From Trema orientale (taxonomy: Eukaryota; Streptophyta; Magnoliopsida; Rosales; Cannabaceae), in NCBI GenBank assembly GCA_002914845.1, contig JXTC01000432.1, positions 81,691-145,690 on the forward strand: 64,000 bases of DNA. Direction: 5' to 3'. Position 1 is the stretch's first letter. Each line of letters begins with the position of its first letter. This document shows positions 58,387 to 64,000 of this stretch, piece by piece. The notes under the pieces were generated by a model, which did not search any database, was not told the origin of the DNA, and was given only the letters and a program-made list of their open reading frames with translations. The position numbers and the translations under genes were made by a program.

Positions 58387-59988
58387 TGCCAAATTATTGT
58401 CACACCGCAAGAGCACGGGTCAACAAGTAATATAGGGAGTAAAGAGCAAGAGTATCGTTCCACGAGAATTGAATGCTAAATCAATTAAGTACTAAAATTG
58501 ATTAATCCTAACTTTATCCAAAAAAAGAAAAGAAATGCTAAAGAAAGAAAATAAAGGAAATTAAAATAAAATGCAAAATGAATAAAAGGAATTGCAAGAA
58601 AGAAAATAAAGGAAATTAAAATAAAATGCAAAATGAATAAAAGGAATTGCAAGAAAATAAACGTGTCTAGGCTTACTAGTTTTCTAACCCCTCTCTTGTC
58701 TTGATATCTCCCAATTTCCTTCTTAAATTGACTAATCTACTAGATTTGTCAACCAAGAACACTAATATATCAAATAATCCTTTTCCAAATACAAATTAGT
58801 ACTAGACAAGATAACACATTATCCCTAATATGAATTGACTAAGTGCATTAAGATTAAGTTCTCAAAGTAATTGTAAAAGTCATATAGATATATTACTATC
58901 CTATTCAAACTTACCCCAAATTAGGTAATCCTATGTTACTTTACCTAAATCTAAATTTCTATTCCCGTTTCCAAGCTCATAGAAATTTCATTCAACATTC
59001 TATTTAGTAATCAATTACATAGAAAGCAAAAAGCATAAGGTCAACAACTCAACAATAGACTTCATTAATTAAAGGGGAGAAATAATCATACACAAAATAG
59101 TAGGTTGGCTCATATAGTAAAACTAGACAAAAAGAAATTAGCTCATAATATAGATTGAGAACAATAACATTTCTTTCCAATGAAATCAAAACATACAAAA
59201 GATTAGGAGAAAAGTTGAAGGATAGAATTATATTAGTGTAGATTTCTCCCTCTTGAAAGAGATTGGATATATTCTTCAAAGTAATAAATTCCTCCTCCAA
59301 AATAGCTTTTTTGTCCTCTTGATTTCACCCTCAAAATTTACTCTCAACTACACTAATAACTAAAGATAAAAGCTAAAATAGAAATCATAAAAAGAAACTA
59401 AAACTAGAAATATATATATTAATATACAATTTAGTTATTTACAAAAGTGTTTTTGATATTTTTGGTGAAGCTCCAAAAATGGAGTCTTAGAGCTCATTTA
59501 TCTCTCTCTCCCCAAAATGCCCTTAGAAAAGTGTGCCTTTACCTTTAAAATATGGTTTTCTCTAAACTAGCTCTAGCATACTTAAGGTTAGGTTGATTCT
59601 GAGCCGTTGGATCGTCAAAAGGATCAATTTGATCCTTCAAAACGAGTCTTGAATGTGGAGGGGGGCACTGCAACGCCCCAAATCCTTAATAATTTTCGAA
59701 CTAGTGCCACTGTGGCTGGCACTACAACGCCAACTTGCTAGTTCTTGGCACTGTTTGGGCTATTTTGTGGCACTGTGGCACCACTCCTCCTGGCCATTTG
59801 TTCCTATTTTGCTTATTCTTCACCTTATTTTATGCCTTTTAACTCCAAATCCATTTCTTTAACGTTCCTATATTAAAACATCAACCATACATCAAAATAA
59901 CTTAAAATAAACTAAAAAATAAGAAGAACATAGTAGGAATCAATGACAAATAAGCACTAAATAACTCTATTTTCATGGAGATATCACA
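58387..59988 (-). repeat. 3' LTR of the minus-strand Athila/Tat element
   Basis: 1602 bp. It carries a GC-rich block (59655-59800) with repeated GGCACTG/GTGGCAC words. It also has a perfect 55-bp tandem duplication at 58541-58650 that is single-copy in the other LTR, so it arose after insertion or in one lineage. Confidence 0.85.
58541..58650. repeat. 55-bp perfect tandem duplication
   Basis: AAGAAAGAAAATAAAGGAAA at 58541 recurs at 58596 with the whole 55-bp unit repeated. The corresponding place in the other LTR (about 62870-62930) has one unit. Confidence 0.93.
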
Positions 59989-62714
59989 CCCCCAATCTTA
60001 AGATTTTGCTAGTCCTCAAGCAAAAAAAAATCTAAATATAACCTAAAAACAAACAAGAGGCAATTTACACTATAAATTGTGATTTCTAAAAGTTTTCCTC
60101 AAAGATTGCACAAAGAGTATAACTAATGAAAGGTGTAAATATTTGCTACATATTGAGAACAATTAAGAGCATATCCTATTTTACATTAGATTTCCATATG
60201 TATGTGTATATGCCTTTTCACTTATCATGGTGTACAATTCGGATAAGTTTATGCAAATATGTATTAAGCATAGAATCTCTAATATATGAACCAAATACCA
60301 TAGGTTTGAATTTCAAATCCATCTCGACTAATGTAGACTAACACAATACCAAGGATCAAAAGGTCATCATTGGGCTTGTAATGTAGGCTTAGGTGAGTAG
60401 GTTAATTAGGATAACGTAGGCTCATATCACCCTTAAGTACATCAAACTAGGACTTCTATTGAGCTACACTTTGCTCTTCATAATCACACTAACTACATAG
60501 TTCAAGTGTCACACCACTTTTCATTTCACTTTACTTTCTTTGATCTTCTTTGATCAAGCAGATCAACTAATACTTATTCTCTTTGTTTTTGTTGAGATGC
60601 ACCCCAAACTTGTTTTTTTCTTCTATAAACATGGGTGCAATCATTTCTTTTTTTTTTTTCATGAATAACTTTTTTTTTTAGAACAATACATGAACATAAA
60701 AGTTTTAAAGATAAATAAAACTTCTAAACTTCTCAACTCTACCCATCCACCCAAAATGTAGTATAGCTCAAAATATCACATTAACACAATCAATTATGCT
60801 TAAGGGTCAAAAGTTAAAGGATATTATTTTAGGCTAGACTAATGAGTTAGTTAATAAAGAAAGGAATCATGAAGCTCAAAATGGGTGTACCATGGACAAG
60901 ATGTATCAAGGTTGGCTAGAAAAGCTCAATTAGTCCAAACAATATCTAAATCCTCTCCTTGATGAAATGCAATCTACATTTTCGCCTCAATAGATTATCA
61001 AGCAAATTCTAGCACCTGTGATATTATTATAATAGTATATTCACATAAGTATTCTCTAGATTCACACACAATTCAAAGATCAATGCATTGTGTTCAATTA
61101 TGAAATATCACAATTAGGATATAACTAGCACAAGAATTATCCGCAAGACTAAGCCAATGTTAATAATTTTCCACAAGTTATTATAAATTCAACCATAACT
61201 ATCATCATCGAACTATAAGAAATCTCTAAGAAAGTACAAAAATAGCTCTAAATTATTCATAAACACACACACACACACACATATAAGACACAGTTGAAAG
61301 AAACAAACAAACACACAAACAAGCAAACACAAAGCAATCCATTAAGGTGTAATCCTCTTTAAACTTAGCATGTGAAATATGAGAATTAAAGAATAAGAGA
61401 AGAGTTTAGAGATACTCCTCTTGATGGCTTAAAGCCATGAAGTTTGGTTTCCTTGAAGTAAACACAAACAAGAAAAAGTAAACACTTAAATTGCCTCCTA
61501 AGAAGTACTTGAGTTATAGTCTTCAGCTTGACTTTTTTTTGTGACTTATCAACAAGTTGAAACCAATTGATGTTTGCCCTTGATATCATTAATTGACCAT
61601 TCCATTGTATAGATGTGATCTTTTAGGCTCCGAGCTTTTGATGGTGTCACCGCTTTTCCCAATTAATAAAGAAGAAACAACAAGAATAAGCTAACATAGG
61701 TCCACTTCTTGTAAATTGATCCTTGGGAAGTAGCAAACAAGAGAATTCTCCTCCAAATTCTTCAATTTGTAACTTTATCACAGTGGACAGCTTTGGAGTT
61801 GAACTTTCTTCATTGGATGTCATGTTAGTTTTCTTCTACATCATTCTCCATGGTGGCTTTTCTTCCCTCTCTCTCTTCTTCTTGAAGTTCAAGACTCAAT
61901 TCATCATCTTGTATTCACTACGATTTGTCATGCCAATGTATTCTTCCATTGGAGTCAAGTCTGTGTCGCTATGAAAAGTGTCTTCGAGATGGTTGTAAAT
62001 AGTTATAACAAGGCTGCCTATTTAATTTTCAAGATTCCGGATAGAGGCCACTTGCTCTTGGATGATAACATCATTTTTAGCCATGAATTGCACAAACATA
62101 TCCCCAAAAGATGGATTTTGGAGGACTGCATCGGTTGTCTCCATGTCACGCACAAACACATGCTCCAAAGATGGCTTTTCCTCTTGAATAAGTGGTTGAT
62201 GAAGAAGCTTCAATGGGAAAGTACGGTGATAGGCCCTGATCATTGCACCAATAGAAGTTAGGATACTCTTTTCAACTTAGGTTTTTGACATTGGAGTACG
62301 GATAACTTTATTGCATATGGCCACTTGCAACAAAGTGTATCAGTTGCAAAGTGTATGTGCATCCTTCTCTTGAGTGGCTTACTTCACGTAATTGACAATT
62401 CACGAAGGGTCTTTGGGATACTTGTGCACCTATGGTATCTAGTCTCTTAGAAAATTCACTCACCTGAGCAGTTAAGCCTATGATTTATAATTTTTTGTTC
62501 AATTCGCTCAATTGAATGCTAAAGACCGTGATAGCTTCATGCCATTGTTCCTCGGTATTTCTCATGCTTCTAACTCCATAAAAATCATCATAAGCCATGA
62601 TAAAAAGTGCCTAAAACAAAAGTAAAAGTTTAAAGTAAAATTAGAATTGATTGATACTAATATTAACAAAGAAATAGTATTTCAATCCCTGATAACGATA
62701 CCTAAAACTTATTA
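59989..62714 (-). pseudogene. Internal region with a gag remnant
   Basis: On the minus strand 62022-62243 translates to a peptide ending FVQFMAKNDVIIQEQVASIRNLEN. This resembles the conserved C-terminal gag stretch of Athila/Tat elements ('FM...QxQAASIRNLENQVGQLA'). Nothing resembling protease, RT, RNase H or integrase could be found. The remainder is AT-rich, with a (CA)n run at 61263-61282. Confidence 0.55.
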
Positions 62715-64000
62715 TGCCAAATTATAGTCACACCGCAAGAGCATGGGTCAACAAATAATAGAGCGATAAATAGCAAGAGTATCGTCCCACGAGAGTTGAA
62801 TACTAAATCAATTTTAAGTACTAAAATTAGTTAATCTTAACTTTAACCAAACAAGAGATAAGGAATGCAAAAGAAAGAAAATAAAAGAAATCAAAATAAA
62901 ATACAAAATGAATAAAATTAATCGTAAGAAAGTAAACGTATCTAGATTTACTAGTTCCCCAACCTTCTCCTCTCTTGATATCTCCCAATTTCCCTCTCAA
63001 GTTAACTAATCTACTAGAATTGTCAACTAAGAACACTAATATATCCAATAAGCCTTTTTCAAGTGCAAACTGGAACTACCTAGACAGGATAACAAATTAC
63101 CCCTAATATGAATTGACTAGGTACATTAGGATTAAGTTCTCAAAGTGATAGCATAAGTCATATCAGTATATTCCTATCCTAAGTAAACTTACCCCAAACT
63201 AGGTAATCTTATATTACTTTATCTTAGTCCAAATTTCTATTCCCTTTTCCAAACTCATAGAAGTTTTACTGAACTTTCTATTTAGTGATCAATTAAATTG
63301 AGAACAAAAAGTATAAGTTCAAACAAATAACTCAACAATAGACTTTATTAATTAAAGAGGAGAAATAATCATACACAAGATAATAGGTTAGTTCACATAG
63401 TAAAACTAGACAAAATGAAATTAACTCATAATATAGATCGAGAACAATAATATTTCATTCCAATGAGATTAAAAGATACAAAAGACTAAGAGTAAAGTTG
63501 AAGATAAAATTATATTGGTATAGATTTCCTCCTCTTAGAAGAGATTAGATGTGTTTTTCAAAATTGAAAATTCCTCCTCTAAGATAGCCTTTTTGTGCTC
63601 TTGATTTCACTCTCAAAATTTGTTCTCAACTACACTAATCACTAAAGATAAAAGCTAAAATACAAATCATAAGAAGAAACCAAAATTAGAAATGTATATA
63701 TTAATTTATAATTTAGTTATTTACAAAAGTGTTTTTTGATATTTTTAGTGAAGCTCCAAAAATGGAGTCTTGGAGTAATTTTTCTCTTTTTCTCTCTCCA
63801 AAATCTCCTTAGAAAAGTCTGTCACTACCCTTAATATAGGGTTTTCTCTAAGCTAGCTCTAGCACACTTAAGATTGGGTTGATACTGAGTCATTGGATCA
63901 TCAAAAGGATCAATCTTAGCCTTCGAAACGAGTCTTAGATGCGGAAGGGGTATTGCGGTGCTAAAAGGAGACATTGTGGTGCCCCAAATCTTCAATAATT
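62715..64000 (-). repeat. 5' LTR of the minus-strand Athila/Tat element (cut by window end)
   Basis: It parallels 58387 onward for its whole visible length, including ATAGACTTYATTAATTAAAG, AGCTCCAAAAATGGAGTCTT and the final GGTGCCCCAAATC...TTCAATAATT. Divergence is roughly 10% by eye over the first 100 bp. Confidence 0.85.

Larger units (their letters stand above)
58387..64000 (-). mobile_element. Athila/Tat-lineage LTR retrotransposon, shrunken, continues past window
   Basis: Two direct copies of an LTR (58387-59988 and 62715 onward) share TGCCAAATTAT, GTCACACCGCAAGAGCA, AGAGTATCGT and long downstream stretches. On the minus strand, a purine tract CTTAAGATTGGGGG precedes the LTR start TGTGATATC. 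After the other LTR's end a decayed TTTTGGCGCCGTTGCCGGGGA-type primer site is seen at about 62685-62707. This orientation and primer type identify Athila/Tat. The internal part is only about 2.7 kb and lacks pol domains. The element is broken and probably depended on relatives. Confidence 0.82.

Overview
The window is a stretch of plant nuclear DNA. It is AT-rich, intron-size signals and TA runs are common, and almost all recognisable sequence is transposon-derived. The only intact host gene I can support is an intronless carboxylesterase of the plant CXE family (47516-48520, + strand), a GC-rich island in AT-rich surroundings. The protein, the Tekay-type chromovirus, the Athila/Tat-type LTRs and the plant L1 RNase H domain all point to a flowering plant, most likely a eudicot. 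I cannot name the species. Three runs of N (7, 1 and 143 bases) show that it is a draft assembly.

Layout. 1-2594: 3' end and LTR of an Athila/Tat-like element. 2595-5202: fragment and 3' LTR of a Ty1/copia element. 5237-16723: an 11.5-kb Ty3/gypsy chromovirus with LTRs of about 3 kb, a near-perfect 5-bp target duplication and a large inverted repeat. Its 3' LTR holds a 5'-truncated LINE with a 19-bp target duplication. 16724-18090: another Athila/Tat-like LTR remnant. 18100-22450: an unusual GTTAC-rich locus with three foldback repeats built on 22-bp palindromic iterons, a MITE, and a degenerate array with a 640-bp higher-order duplication. 22451-26345: intergenic sequence, a possible Mutator-like element, a SINE remnant and a CACTA-like element. 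26610-46000: a graveyard of long solo LTRs in both orientations, some nested inside relatives of their own family, with copia, SINE and MITE insertions. 46115-47515: small repeats and the CXE promoter. 48521-51000: CXE 3' flank with three copies of one Mutator-type MITE. 51000-55530: pyrimidine-rich DNA bounded by a 410-bp direct repeat. 55539-56893: a copia solo LTR with a perfect target duplication. 58387-64000: an Athila/Tat element on the minus strand, internally shrunken, running off the window end.

The repeats do not form a functional pathway with the gene. The contextual points of interest are that the CXE promoter contains an imperfect tandem duplication including the TATA region, that a dispersed repeat lies just upstream of it, and that a burst of one MITE family lies just downstream.

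I found no convincing new multi-gene system. The most novel-looking object is the foldback family at 18.6-20.4 kb, whose centre is a short tandem array of 15-bp palindromes spaced 22 bp apart. All alignments, divergence figures and target-site comparisons were made by eye.
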